A stretch of DNA of 64,000 nt, taken from the NCBI RefSeq assembly GCF_000702505.1, contig NZ_JNIM01000001.1, positions 2,976,001-3,040,000 on the forward strand. Direction: 5' to 3'. Source of the DNA: Thermogemmatispora carboxidivorans (GTDB lineage Bacteria; Chloroflexota; Ktedonobacteria; Ktedonobacterales; Ktedonobacteraceae). Of the stretch, positions 1 through 8,411 are shown in pieces. Under the pieces are notes generated by a model. That model worked only from the letters and a program-made list of their open reading frames with translations. It was not told the origin of the DNA and ran no database searches. Within the stretch, counting starts at the first letter, position 1. Each line of letters opens with the position of its first letter. The position numbers and the translations under genes are program-made.

Positions 1-330
1 AGAGCCTGCACGCGCTCGGGAGCTTGTAACGCCAGGGTTAAGGCCGTCTTGCCTCCAAATGAGGTACCCCAGAGATTGAAGGTATCGATGCCGAGATTGG
101 TAATAGCTCGCCCCATGGTGGCAGCTAATTCGTCCATCGTTTCCTGGTTGTTCGGAGCCGAGTGCCCAAAACCAGGCATCTCAAAAGCGATCAGCCGGTT
201 GGTCAGGCTCAGCAAATAATGGGCAGGGGAGAGGAAGAGTCCTCCTGCGCTGTGCAGGTGCACCAGGGGAGTGCCCTGACCCGCTTCCAGGTAGCGGATG
301 CGGAAGCCATCTGCACTGCTCTCTTCCTGG
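1..330 (-). CDS. alpha/beta hydrolase, partial (C-terminus outside the window)
   Basis: Read on the minus strand, this stretch encodes the first part of an alpha/beta hydrolase fold: a strand ending GFRIRYLEAGQG, then LHSAGG, then FEMPGFGHSAPN (the usual PGxGxS loop), then the nucleophile elbow GTSFGGK. The catalytic Asp and His would lie beyond position 1. The substrate cannot be told. The start is a problem: this frame is open back to a TGA near 484 but holds no ATG, GTG or TTG before the core strand. A GTG-started frame (from 492) runs beside it out of phase. Either the gene is frameshifted near 320-330 or it uses a rare start such as CTG. The fold call is firm; the 5' end is not. Confidence 0.6.
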
Positions 331-579
331 GAACAGATCGCCCTCCGGGATCTCCTGACCAGGCGTCGGCTGAGAGGGGAAAGCGGTTGACTGACTCCCT
401 GCCAGGAACGTGCAGACAGCGATCGTGTGTCTGCGGACAGACTCTCCTGGGTGTTCCAGCACGGAGCGCAAATCGCACACGCTCAGGATCACACCTGCAC
501 TGCAGCCTGTCTTTGCGCACTGCCTGCAGTGCAGGGTGTGCCTTGGCCTGCCCCCGTTCTTCCCTCCCCAGCGGGCTGC

Positions 580-1809
580 TTAGGAGGAGGATGGTTCTGC
601 CGTCCCGGATGAGGCGAGCCGTTCCGCCGCTCGTACAGCGACGGACAGGGTAGCCGTCCCCAGCTGCCAGCAGCACGTGGGACCTTCCCAGCGCAATTCC
701 AGGGCCTCCGGAGGCGGACACCCCAGGGCCTGCCACTGGGCTGCTGCGGCCTCCAGCTGCTGCCACCACTGCGCCGCCTCACGGCCATGCGCTCGCACCA
801 GCCACTGAGAAGCCGTCTCCTCCTCCAGATGCACCAGCGCGCGCTGCTGCGGGTGCAAGCAATTCACCATCCACTGGCCTGCCCTCGTGCGCCCCACTGT
901 GCCAAAGGCCCCAGTGGCCCACTGCAGCCACCATCGTCCAGCAGGCTGCTGGAGGGCCTGAGGCACCAGGCTCGTAGCCAGCTCGCGCCACTGGCGAGCC
1001 GGCTGGCGACTCAGCTCGTGAAGGGACTGCAAGCCGAAGCGCTCCCCGCTCAAGGGCATGAAGGCGCATGGCTCCGGCAGGCACCGTCCTCTTCCCTGGA
1101 GCCTGCCCGGCTCCGGCTCCGCCGCAACGGCCTCTGTGCGCTCCACCACGAGCAGCCGGCCTTCCTGCAGCCCCCCTTGCAGCGGCAACACGAGCCGCCC
1201 CCCTGGAGCCAGTTGGCGCAACCAGGCCAGCGAGAGCGAGGCCGCACTGGCTGTCACCAGCAGGCGTTCATAGGGCGCCGCCGCTGCATACCCCAGCCAG
1301 CCATCGGCACCGATCACGCGGACTGGCCCCACTGTGCGTAACAGCGCCTGCCGGGCTTGCGTGGCCAGTTCCGGCACCACCTCCAGCGTGACCACCCGCC
1401 GGGGCTCCCCCGTCAGCCAGGCCAGCAACGCGGCGTTGTACCCGGTCCCCGTCCCGATCTCCAGCACCCGCTGCCCCGGCAGCACCTCCAGTGCCTCCAG
1501 CATGCGCGCCATATAGGAAGGCATGGAGCTGGAGCTGCTGGGCCAGTCCCCATCCAGGCGCGTGACCAGCACCTGATCGGTATAGACGAGTTCCAGCCAG
1601 CGCTCGTGCCCGCAGGCCTCTGCCTGGCAGCACTGCCAGCCTCGACCGTCCTCCGTACGCACGTAGCAGTGAGAGACAAATACTTCGCGTGGCAGCGCGG
1701 CAAACGCGGCAGCCACTCGCGCTGACCGCAGCACCCCGCAGTGCCGCAGGTGCGCCACGAGCTGCTGGCGGAGCTCGCGGCTCCGCCAGCTTTCCTCCTT
1801 GCTCACCAC
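580..1809 (-). CDS. PIMT-type O-methyltransferase of a graspetide cluster
   Basis: A 409-residue protein whose first half is a protein-L-isoaspartate methyltransferase (PCMT/PIMT) domain. It has the N-terminal LRHCGVLRS...FAALPREVFV segment, the substrate-loop region SSSSMPSYMARMLEAL, and SAM motif I VLEIGTGTGYNAALLAW near residues 110-125. Stand-alone repair PIMTs are about 210 residues; the extra C-terminal half of about 190 residues is typical of PIMT homologues in graspetide clusters. Those enzymes methylate an Asp side chain of the ester-linked peptide, which then collapses to aspartimide. The GTG start at 1809 overlaps the ATP-grasp stop (GTGGTGA) and sits behind GGAGGTG, so translation is probably coupled. 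It is the last gene of the operon. The family is clear; the pathway role is inferred from context. Confidence 0.85.
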   Translation of the reverse strand: MVSKEESWRSRELRQQLVAHLRHCGVLRSARVAAAFAALPREVFVSHCYVRTEDGRGWQCCQAEACGHERWLELVYTDQVLVTRLDGDWPSSSSSMPSYMARMLEALEVLPGQRVLEIGTGTGYNAALLAWLTGEPRRVVTLEVVPELATQARQALLRTVGPVRVIGADGWLGYAAAAPYERLLVTASAASLSLAWLRQLAPGGRLVLPLQGGLQEGRLLVVERTEAVAAEPEPGRLQGRGRCLPEPCAFMPLSGERFGLQSLHELSRQPARQWRELATSLVPQALQQPAGRWWLQWATGAFGTVGRTRAGQWMVNCLHPQQRALVHLEEETASQWLVRAHGREAAQWWQQLEAAAAQWQALGCPPPEALELRWEGPTCCWQLGTATLSVAVRAAERLASSGTAEPSSS

Positions 1810-2885
1810 AAGCCCACCTCCTCGGGCGAGGCCAGGAGGGTGGCCATCGCCGCGGCGAGGGGGACCCCCGTCTGCTGTTCCAACCAGTACCATTGACCTG
1901 CAGGATTCAACTCTAAGAACACTTCTTCTCCCTCGGGGGAAACGATCAGATCCAATGCGGCAAACTGCAGGTGAAAGTGATGCAGCAGATCCAGCACGCG
2001 CTGCTCAGTTTCGGAGGAAAGCTGGCGCCGTCCATAGCGGAGATCAGTATAGCAGCGACGCCAATCCAGGCGCGTGCGTTCGGACGCTTGCGAATAGATC
2101 TCGAAGGCAAAGACCTGCTGCCCCATCACCACCACCCGGAGCTCCAGCGCCTTGGGAATCTCCTCCTGAAAGAGAGTGGGAGCACTTCGCACTCCCTCCA
2201 GCCAACCAGCATGCTCAGGCAGGACCCGCTGGGTATAGATCACCTGCGTCTCTGTGAGAGGAGGCGTTGCTGGCAACAGACCACGCGCCAGCGCTTTGCA
2301 AATGACTCTCCCCTGACATTGCTCGAGAAAGGCCCGGGCCGCTGCCGGGTCCGTCGTCAGCAGCGTGCGAGGAATGCGCCATCCCAGCTGCGCTGCGGCC
2401 TGCAGCTGCGCCGGCTTATACTCCGCGGCCTGGAGCCGCTCGCGCTGATTGACCCAGCACGGGCGGAGCCCCCAGCGAAGCCGATGGGCTGCTGGCTCTG
2501 CCTCCCGGTTCTGGCCCGCTGCCTCCCACACGACAGGTCGTTCCGCCAGGACTCCCAGGAACCCACGGGTGGTCTCGTCCTGGATAAAGGTCTGAACAGG
2601 TGGGGCATAGGCTCCCGCCGCCTGCGGGAAACGAGGCCGTCGCCACCAGACGCTGATCACCTCCTCTATTCCCCAGGCCTCCCCTGGGGGACAGTGACAG
2701 GTTCCTTCCCAGCCGCATGCATCAGTGCTGAGCATGGCCACCAGGGGAGCGTGGGCCAGCCGCGTCGGCAGATCTGCCAGATCCAGGCAGACCGACTGTA
2801 TCCCGCGCCGCCGGAGCTCCTGGATCACCGGAGGTGCATGGGCATCTTCCTCACGAGTGAGGATCAGCACAGTTGATCGAGCCAT
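1803..2885 (-). CDS. ATP-grasp peptide ligase (graspetide maturase)
   Basis: A 360-residue RimK/MvdD-like ATP-grasp protein. It has an N-terminal pre-grasp domain (MARSTVLILTREEDAHAPPV), a WWRRPRFP segment, nucleotide-binding residues around VICKALARG, ELRVVVMGQQVFAFEI, and the metal-binding ELNPAGQWYWLE near the C-terminus. Family members use ATP to activate Asp or Glu side chains of a ribosomal precursor and join them to Thr, Ser or Lys, giving macrolactone or macrolactam rings. The ATG at 2885 is chosen because GGAGG lies directly upstream and residues before it are non-conserved. It starts 28 bp after the stop of the putative precursor gene and overlaps the methyltransferase start, so the three genes form one transcription unit. 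Confidence 0.85.
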   Translation of the reverse strand: MARSTVLILTREEDAHAPPVIQELRRRGIQSVCLDLADLPTRLAHAPLVAMLSTDACGWEGTCHCPPGEAWGIEEVISVWWRRPRFPQAAGAYAPPVQTFIQDETTRGFLGVLAERPVVWEAAGQNREAEPAAHRLRWGLRPCWVNQRERLQAAEYKPAQLQAAAQLGWRIPRTLLTTDPAAARAFLEQCQGRVICKALARGLLPATPPLTETQVIYTQRVLPEHAGWLEGVRSAPTLFQEEIPKALELRVVVMGQQVFAFEIYSQASERTRLDWRRCYTDLRYGRRQLSSETEQRVLDLLHHFHLQFAALDLIVSPEGEEVFLELNPAGQWYWLEQQTGVPLAAAMATLLASPEEVGLW

Positions 2886-2913
2886 CAGGTCCTCCCCGTC
2901 TATTGCCCTCCCC

Positions 2914-3159
2914 TCACCACCATCCCTCCACGTCCTCCTGCGGATTCGAGTCCGCTCGCTGCCCGGTGTTGGTGGGTGCCCCTCCAGAGATATCCTCATC
3001 GTCCAGATAGTCCGTATGAGTGGGTCCATCAGGACCGGTCTGGTAGGGCGTTTCCGAAATGGTGAGATCATCGTCCCGTTCGCTCACTGGCTCCAGGTAG
3101 TGAAGCAGGAAAGGAAGGGGGAACCGTTCTGGATCATGCGTCAGGTGAGAAGCAGTCAT
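2914..3159 (-). CDS. putative graspetide precursor peptide
   Basis: An 81-residue acidic protein immediately upstream of the ATP-grasp gene. It carries RFPLPFLLHYLEP near residues 12-24, which resembles the PFxxxFLE recognition helix used by ATP-grasp maturases. The following core is rich in Thr, Ser, Asp and Glu (TISETPYQTG, then THTDYLDDED), the residues that become ester-linked. A PDGP motif supplies an Asp-Gly step, the favoured site for aspartimide formation, which fits the PIMT gene in the same operon. The tail ends EGWW. The ATG at 3159 follows GGAG; an in-frame GTG at 3204 would add 15 residues. The short length, position and composition support the call, but no mature product is known. 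Confidence 0.75.
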   Translation of the reverse strand: MTASHLTHDPERFPLPFLLHYLEPVSERDDDLTISETPYQTGPDGPTHTDYLDDEDISGGAPTNTGQRADSNPQEDVEGWW

Positions 3160-3288
3160 CTGCTCGTGCTCCAGGTCCACACGTGCCTCGCGCAGGGAGA
3201 ACACCTGAGCGGGGACAGGAGGGCTGGTCGACCACTAGGCCGCTCCCTTTCTGCAGCAGAATGCACGCGAGTCTGTGAATACAGAAAG

Positions 3289-3317
3289 AGTATAGTCACA
3301 CGTGCTCCTCCTGTCAA
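3289..3317 (-). promoter_or_regulatory. consensus promoter of the graspetide operon
   Basis: On the minus strand a TTGACA (3312-3317) is followed after exactly 17 bases by TATACT (3289-3294). Transcription would start near 3282, leaving an untranslated leader of about 120 bases before the ATG at 3159. No other gene lies between it and the precursor gene. Confidence 0.8.
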
Positions 3318-3761
3318 GTCGTGCTCTGAGAAGCAGCCTCAGCAGACGAGCAAAAAGCTAGCCAGGCCCGGTGAGCAGCAGGTCTCAACAGGAGGAAAAG
3401 CCAGTTCTGTTGCGCTCGGTCAGCTCGAGCGCTCCAGACGTGGCCCAACGGAGCGCGCCATCAGTGTCCCGGGGCTGATCTTCCCGGCCTGGCAATGCGA
3501 GAGCGATGTTTCCTTCATGCCCTGGCGAGCGTCTCTGACGACCATGTTGCTCAGAGGACAGTGCCACCGGCTCAGGAGCACTCGCTGACCACTGATGGAA
3601 GGAAAGCAGCGTCCCCGCCGCTCTTCAGGCTGGCTCAGTGGCAGGGAGATCGATCCGCACGAGGAGACTGCAAGGCGAGCGTGCTCTGCTGCTCCATGAG
3701 CATACTCATCCGTATGATAGGATGAGAGGCAGGAGAAGAAAGGAGCACGGAGAAGGTCCTC
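3318..3761. other. intergenic region, no gene recognised
   Basis: Open frames here are short or antisense to the truncated methyltransferase that follows. No tRNA or clear repeat was seen. A ribosome-binding stretch (AAAGGAG) near 3740 belongs to the downstream gene fragment. Confidence 0.5.
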
Positions 3762-4247
3762 TTGCGCCGCCTCTTCCCGCGCCGCCGCGCCCGCGCGGCC
3801 CTCGCCCAGGCCGTCCCCACGGACCTGGCGGCCTCGGGCGGGCCGCCGTCTGCCCGGCAGCGCCAGTATCTGCCCGACGTGCCCTACTTGCTGCCCAAAG
3901 ATCCCCTCGAGGATCAACGGCTCAACTACCAGCATCATGCTTTGTATCGCACGCTCAGTAATCACTATCTCGCGCCACTCGTCCCTGAGAGCACCCGCAC
4001 CGTCCTGGACGTGGGCACCGGCACTGGCATCTGGGCGTTCGAGATGCAGGCCCTCTTCCCCCATGCCTGTATCGTCGGCGTCGACGTCTCCTTGCAGTCC
4101 CTGCCGCAGCCGGTGCCGCCCACCTGTGTGTTTGTGCACGCTCACCTCGTGGAGAGCCTGCCTCTCCCTATCGAGCCGTTATCTTCCTCTTCTCCAAGCT
4201 TCCCCTGCGCAAGCGCTGAGCATCTCCCGTCTAGAGAGGTCTCTTGA
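3762..4247 (+). pseudogene. truncated SAM methyltransferase, cassette copy A
   Basis: The 161-residue frame starts at a TTG behind AAAGGAG and matches the N-terminal half of the intact methyltransferase at 13558-14505. Shared segments are YLLPKDPLEDQRLNYQHHAL, motif I VLDVGTGTGIWAFEMQALFP and IVGVDVSLQSLPQPVPPTC. The bases coding motif I to QPV are almost identical between the copies over roughly 100 bp. Similarity stops near position 4172, after which the reading frame carries unrelated Ser-rich sequence, so motifs II-IV and the substrate domain are missing. It cannot be a working methyltransferase unless it acts as a fragment. No companion Cys peptide is seen in front of this copy. Confidence 0.8.
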
Positions 4248-4470
4248 GGAGGCCGACGAAGGCTCTACCTTCCTCATCTTGACGAGCACGATGTGCAATG
4301 CTATCCTGAAAGCAGCTCTCCTTCGCATGGGTCAAAAAGCCTCTCGTGCTAGACTGTGGCCGAGGAGATCAGACGGCAAGGGTCAAGCCATGCTGAGGGT
4401 GAAGCAGCGAGACCCACGTAAGAGTGAATGAGGGAGGTCTCTACCAGCAGGTTGGTAGGAGGTTCCGAAG

Positions 4471-6345
4471 ATGCAGGGTCATCCAGCTATATCTCTTGTG
4501 CCTCATGTCTCCTCCTCATGCCGTCTGCGAGTCTACTTGTATGGCCCCTTGGAGGTCTGGAAGCGGAATCCCGATGACTCCTGGAGCCTGCTTGATAAGG
4601 CCGCCTGGGGCAAAGGCCGACCAGCTCGCTCTGTCTTCAAGCGGTTGCTGACCGCCCCTGGACGGCATCTTTCGCGCGCTGCTCTTCAAGAGGATCTGTG
4701 GCCAGATATCGATCAGGCTGCCTTTGCCGATAAGATGGTCTACAGCGCGGTCAATCAGATCCGCCGGGCCATTGGCAAAGAGCTGGTGCGCACGCTGGAA
4801 ACGGGCTATGCACTGGCAGATCAATCGATCATTTGGGTCGATCACGACGCTTGCCGAGGACTGCTTGCTGAAGCAGAGAATTGGGGAGGCACCACGGATG
4901 AGGCTGTGCCTCTTTTAGAGCAGATTCTGACTTATCAGGAGCGAGGCGAGTTGCTAGAAGGAGAGGACGGCACCTGGGTCTATGGCGTTCGACAACGCGG
5001 CGAGGAGATGCTGAAACAATGCCGGCGCTGGCTCGCTGTGGCCTACGAACGGCAAGGGAAACTCTGGCAGGCAGGAGAACAGTATCGAGCATTATTTCAC
5101 GCTCTTCCACCAGATGAAGAAGCGCTTCGGGCCTGGATCACGATGCTCCTCCGGCATGGAAGAGTTCAAGAGGCGTTGAGATGCTACCAATTGGCTAAGG
5201 AAGCTGCCGAGGCTCAAGGGTTCCCCCTCTCGTTTCACTTCGATGCCCAGGCACTTCCTCCTCAGCAGGTGTCCTTTTCCATACCCTTCGCTTTTCCCCA
5301 GCTCCTTCCTCCCTTCCCACACACCTCCGATGAGTCAGTTCGCTCTGATCTTGTCATCGTCACTGAGGCAGAGCTGTGTGATCGTCTGACAACGCTGCTC
5401 GCTCAGCCAGCAATGACGGGACAGAGAGAAATCAGATATTTTGACCAGCAGACACGGCTTTACTGGATGGCTCGAGAAGAACAGGCTTTACCGCCACCCG
5501 TGCTGTACTCGGCTGTCGTGAAATATCTGGAAAGCCTCACGCTGGTGCTTGCCAGTGCTCGGACAGCAGACTGTCGCCAACGGCTTTGTGCCACCATCAG
5601 CCGGACGGCACTGCTTGCGGGCGTCTTGTTGTATGATAGAGGACACTCTCTGAAAGCTCGGACTTACTACCGACTGGCCATGCGCGCAGCGGCTGAGGCC
5701 GGTGATCCTGCTCTGCAAGCAGTCATCTGGGGATGGAAAAGCTTTACCTGGACCTACGCATCTCAGTATCGGAAAGCGCTTCACTGCATCCAGGCCGCAC
5801 GTCAGCTTGCTCCCGCCCGGGCTGATCGGCTGCTTTACGTCTGGCTAACAGCAGTCGAGGCTGAGATTCTTGCTCATCTGGGTCATCGTGATGCCTGTCT
5901 CCAAAACCTTCGTTTCCTTGAGCAGGAGGGTTCCTCTGCCCAGGGATCTGATCTCGCTTTCCTGGTCGAATTTCAACCTGGCTTACTCCTGGGCTATAAA
6001 GGGGTGTGCCTGCAACTCTTGTATCAGCGGCAACAGCTCGCAACGCTTGGCCTCTTGCGTGAGGCCCAAGGGGCTTTGGAGCAGGCCTTAACCACGACTC
6101 CACCACCCAGACGCAAACTGTACTATCTCAGCGATCTGGCCAGCGCCTATGCTCGCCAGGGAGAGATCGAGCACGCATGTACCTATGTGACGCAGTGCCT
6201 TGCGCTGCTGGCTCAGCTTGGAGAACAACCGCGAGCCGCTCAGAAGCATCTGTTTCAGGTCCAAGAGCTGTTGCAACCCTATCAGGATGTGGCCGCTGTC
6301 AGAGCACTCAAGGAACAGCTTCGCCCCTTCTCTCTCAAGGGGTAA
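4471..6345 (+). CDS. SARP/BTAD-type transcriptional regulator with TPR domain
   Basis: A 624-residue protein with three parts. Residues about 20-115 form a winged-helix DNA-binding domain (RLRVYLYGPLEVWK, RHLSRAALQEDLWPD, MVYSAVNQIRRAIG). Residues about 120-260 form a BTAD-like helical domain (ERQGKLWQAGEQYRALFHALPPDEEALRAWITMLLRHG). The rest is TPR-like repeats. Members of this class activate specialised-metabolism and other local gene clusters. The ATG at 4471 has GGAGG nine bases upstream. A short hairpin (CTACCA/TGGTAG, 4441-4458) lies directly against that ribosome site. Its 3' end overlaps by 11 bases the convergent HAD gene. The ligand or signal is unknown. Confidence 0.75.
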   Translation: MQGHPAISLVPHVSSSCRLRVYLYGPLEVWKRNPDDSWSLLDKAAWGKGRPARSVFKRLLTAPGRHLSRAALQEDLWPDIDQAAFADKMVYSAVNQIRRAIGKELVRTLETGYALADQSIIWVDHDACRGLLAEAENWGGTTDEAVPLLEQILTYQERGELLEGEDGTWVYGVRQRGEEMLKQCRRWLAVAYERQGKLWQAGEQYRALFHALPPDEEALRAWITMLLRHGRVQEALRCYQLAKEAAEAQGFPLSFHFDAQALPPQQVSFSIPFAFPQLLPPFPHTSDESVRSDLVIVTEAELCDRLTTLLAQPAMTGQREIRYFDQQTRLYWMAREEQALPPPVLYSAVVKYLESLTLVLASARTADCRQRLCATISRTALLAGVLLYDRGHSLKARTYYRLAMRAAAEAGDPALQAVIWGWKSFTWTYASQYRKALHCIQAARQLAPARADRLLYVWLTAVEAEILAHLGHRDACLQNLRFLEQEGSSAQGSDLAFLVEFQPGLLLGYKGVCLQLLYQRQQLATLGLLREAQGALEQALTTTPPPRRKLYYLSDLASAYARQGEIEHACTYVTQCLALLAQLGEQPRAAQKHLFQVQELLQPYQDVAAVRALKEQLRPFSLKG

Positions 6346-7093
6346 GGAGAGAACAGAGCTCGGCAAGGTCATGCACCATCCAGTCAGGGTGCACGGGACT
6401 CTCCTTGCTCAACCCGCTGCCGCTGGCGTCGTACCAGATGGTCAACAGACCGACCTGCTGAGCGCCTGCAATGTCGCGGGTCAGATCATCGCCGATCATC
6501 CAGGCTTCAGAGGCACGAAGGTGGAGCCGCTCTAGTGCCTGCAGAAAGATACGCGGATCTGGTTTCGCGATGCCTACCTCTTCCTCGATCAGCACCGCAT
6601 CAAACCATGAGGCTAATCCATGCTGCGCGATCTTGCGGCGTTGATAGGTCGCGTTCCCATTGGTCACAAGAGCCAGAGCCAGCGAGCGCTGGCGGCAGAA
6701 CTGAAGCACTTCCAGTGCATGAGGGGCAAGGAAGCGATGCGTATCTCGGAGCCGCTCGTAGGCACGCACCATTTCCACCGCCATCTCTTTGTGAACCCGA
6801 TGCAGGCTCGCCAGAGCATCTTCAACCACTTCTAGCCGCGTCTCAAATGGTGCCAGGCGATCTCTCCGCTGTTGCTCGGGATCATGCGCGATGGTACGTT
6901 GGTAGCTCTGATAACTCCTCTGCAGGGCCTCAAACAGCGCCTCAGCAGACAGATCCAGTGCCGGAGCAAAGGAGCAAGCCACTTCTTGCCAGCTCTGAGC
7001 CGGACTCTGGCTCGTGAGCAAGAGGACACCGTCCATGTCAAAGAGCAAGCCCCGCGGATGAGAAATCTGTCTGTGCTCAGAATACGCCTTCAT
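6335..7093 (-). CDS. HAD-superfamily hydrolase (phosphatase)
   Basis: A 252-residue protein with all four HAD motifs: I, LLFDMDGVLLLT, where the first Asp forms the phospho-aspartate; II, LALVTNGN; III, Lys in GIAKPDPRIF; IV, MIGDDLTRDIAGA. A helical cap of about 100 residues sits between motifs I and II. This is the layout of subclass-I phosphatases such as phosphoglycolate phosphatase and YjjG-type nucleotidases; the substrate cannot be assigned. The ATG at 7093 is preferred over upstream starts because it comes just before the conserved core. A TATACT box ends seven bases before that ATG, so the mRNA may be leaderless. Convergent with the SARP gene. Confidence 0.85.
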   Translation of the reverse strand: MKAYSEHRQISHPRGLLFDMDGVLLLTSQSPAQSWQEVACSFAPALDLSAEALFEALQRSYQSYQRTIAHDPEQQRRDRLAPFETRLEVVEDALASLHRVHKEMAVEMVRAYERLRDTHRFLAPHALEVLQFCRQRSLALALVTNGNATYQRRKIAQHGLASWFDAVLIEEEVGIAKPDPRIFLQALERLHLRASEAWMIGDDLTRDIAGAQQVGLLTIWYDASGSGLSKESPVHPDWMVHDLAELCSLLTP

Positions 7094-7411
7094 CAGGCAG
7101 AGTATACCATAGATCTCTCTCTCCTGACTACCGCTCTTCTTCTCCCTATAAGTACAGCGCTTTCCCTCGCTCGTGAACGCTCTCCACGAGGGAAGAGGCG
7201 GCTCGCGGCCATTCCTGCCCTGGCACAGGGTGATGGCAGAGACGGTTCTCAGAAACTTCGGAGAAGAGTCACAGAAAGGTTGGAAAAACCTCGCTTCTCC
7301 CTGAGCTATAGTTGCCGTGGTCACCAACGTGGAGGATTTCGACAGAATCGACAGAACCAGAAGAGGGAGCAAGGTATCTCTCCTTCCTCTTCTCGAAAGG
7401 AGTGCGAGCCA

Positions 7412-7528
7412 ATGGCGACCTTTCCGCAACCGCTGACTGACGTGCAGACGCTGCCCCCGTCGCCCTGCCCCCGCTGCTGCCGGCGGCAGGCCCAGCCCGA
7501 GGCGGCTGCCCTGTCCGACAACCCCTGA
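7412..7528 (+). CDS. short Cys-containing peptide, cassette copy B (C-terminus altered)
   Basis: A 38-residue frame with AAAGGAG upstream. Its first 28 residues match the peptide at 13335 except for one Ser-to-Pro change: MATFPQPLTDVQTLPP, then CPRCCRRQAQ. After that the sequence departs (PEAAALSDNP) and stops inside a hairpin, so this copy lacks the long tail and no methyltransferase follows. It may be a shortened functional peptide or a relic of the cassette. Function unknown. Confidence 0.5.
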   Translation: MATFPQPLTDVQTLPPSPCPRCCRRQAQPEAAALSDNP

Positions 7529-7548
7529 TCAGCTCATCGGGGGTTGTC
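7517..7548 (+). terminator. hairpin across the stop codon of peptide copy B
   Basis: Two 13-base arms, GACAACCCCTGAT and ATCGGGGGTTGTC, pair with one mismatch around a six-base loop. The TGA stop of the peptide gene lies in the first arm. There is no clear T-tract after it, so it may be a weak terminator or an mRNA-stabilising end rather than a classical intrinsic terminator. Confidence 0.45.
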
Positions 7549-7867
7549 CCTGGTTTCCTGTCCCACTACTGCCGGCAGCGGGGGCAGGCCCCAGCCCCAC
7601 AGGCAGCTCACGACCGTCTGCGACCGACAGCGACCCATGCTGCCCTTCCAGGAGTGGGCACGATGCCATATGGCCGTCAGAATGATCTGTTGTCTGCCTG
7701 TGACACCCTGATCCAGTGTCTCCTTCTTATCCCAGCATCAGGAGGGAGAGCACGGTGGTGCCCTGGTAGAGACTTCCCCGACACACGGAACTGGCCCCCA
7801 CCCCGCCAGGCGAGGAGGAGCAGGACACCGGCCTGGGATCGAGCATCGTCGCGAGCCGATGTTGACG
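7549..7867. other. intergenic region, no gene recognised
   Basis: The stretch holds no supportable frame. Near 7571-7590 there is an inverted partial copy of the GC-rich core that encodes the CPRCC motif, suggesting rearrangement of cassette sequence. Confidence 0.4.
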
Positions 7868-8200
7868 TTAGCCAGTCACTGGCTCCACTTCAAAGACATA
7901 CACCCCCAGGGCTTCTTTCTCTGGCGGGTAGATCTCTCGGATCAAGCGTAACGCCGTGCTCGCATCACTGGCGTCTGGGGCAATCTTCTGCCATTCCTCA
8001 ACGGCCAGCATCTCTTCAAAGTTCGCATAGGTCCGTATCGCCTTGATCCGTAGCGTCGCCGAGGCTCCCGATGTCTCGAGTTGGATGATCTCACCTACCT
8101 GATAGCGCTTGATATGGTCATAGCCGACACGAACCTCCAGTGTTTTCTGGCCAGCCATGATAGCGTCATAGGAGGGACGCCTGATGCGCATCACACGCAT
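7868..8200 (-). CDS. ASCH-domain protein
   Basis: A 110-residue protein fitting the ASCH fold (a PUA-like beta barrel that binds RNA or modified nucleic acid). It has RIRRPSYDAIMAGQKTLEVR at the N-terminus, where the KTLEVR basic-acid motif is typical, then GEIIQLET, the strand ATLRIKAIRTYANFEEML, and a C-terminal EALGVYVFEVEPV. The ATG at 8200 is preceded by AAGGAAG, and the conserved motif begins within eight residues. Such proteins are proposed RNA-binding regulators or nucleases; the role here is unknown. It is divergent from the regulator at 8412. Confidence 0.75.
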   Translation of the reverse strand: MRVMRIRRPSYDAIMAGQKTLEVRVGYDHIKRYQVGEIIQLETSGASATLRIKAIRTYANFEEMLAVEEWQKIAPDASDASTALRLIREIYPPEKEALGVYVFEVEPVTG

Positions 8201-8320
8201 AGCGCTTCTTCCTTTCTTGACTCGCGATTTGTTACGGCTCCGCCAACAAAAACGAATGGTCAGACCACTGGTATACAACGGACACCCTCTGCAGATTGCC
8301 ACGCTTCGAATTGCGTCCCT

Positions 8321-8349
8321 TCGACAACGCCGCTCCACTATGGTATGAT
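8321..8349 (+). promoter_or_regulatory. probable promoter of the XRE-TPR gene
   Basis: TCGACA (8321-8326) and TATGAT (8344-8349) are separated by 17 bases and lie about 60 bases before the start at 8412. Confidence 0.5.
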
Positions 8350-8411
8350 ACGCGAAAAGAACCCAGGCTAGCCCACAGAAATTACGTTGGAGGGCCGAGA
8401 GGTGAGATCTC

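Noticed and set aside
162-653. Plus-strand frame of 163 codons
   Set aside because: Antisense to the hydrolase and the methyltransferase end; no motif and Arg/Ser-rich composition typical of shadow frames in GC-rich DNA.
3420-4145. Minus-strand frame of 241 codons
   Set aside because: Runs opposite to the methyltransferase fragment, whose motif I is clear on the plus strand.
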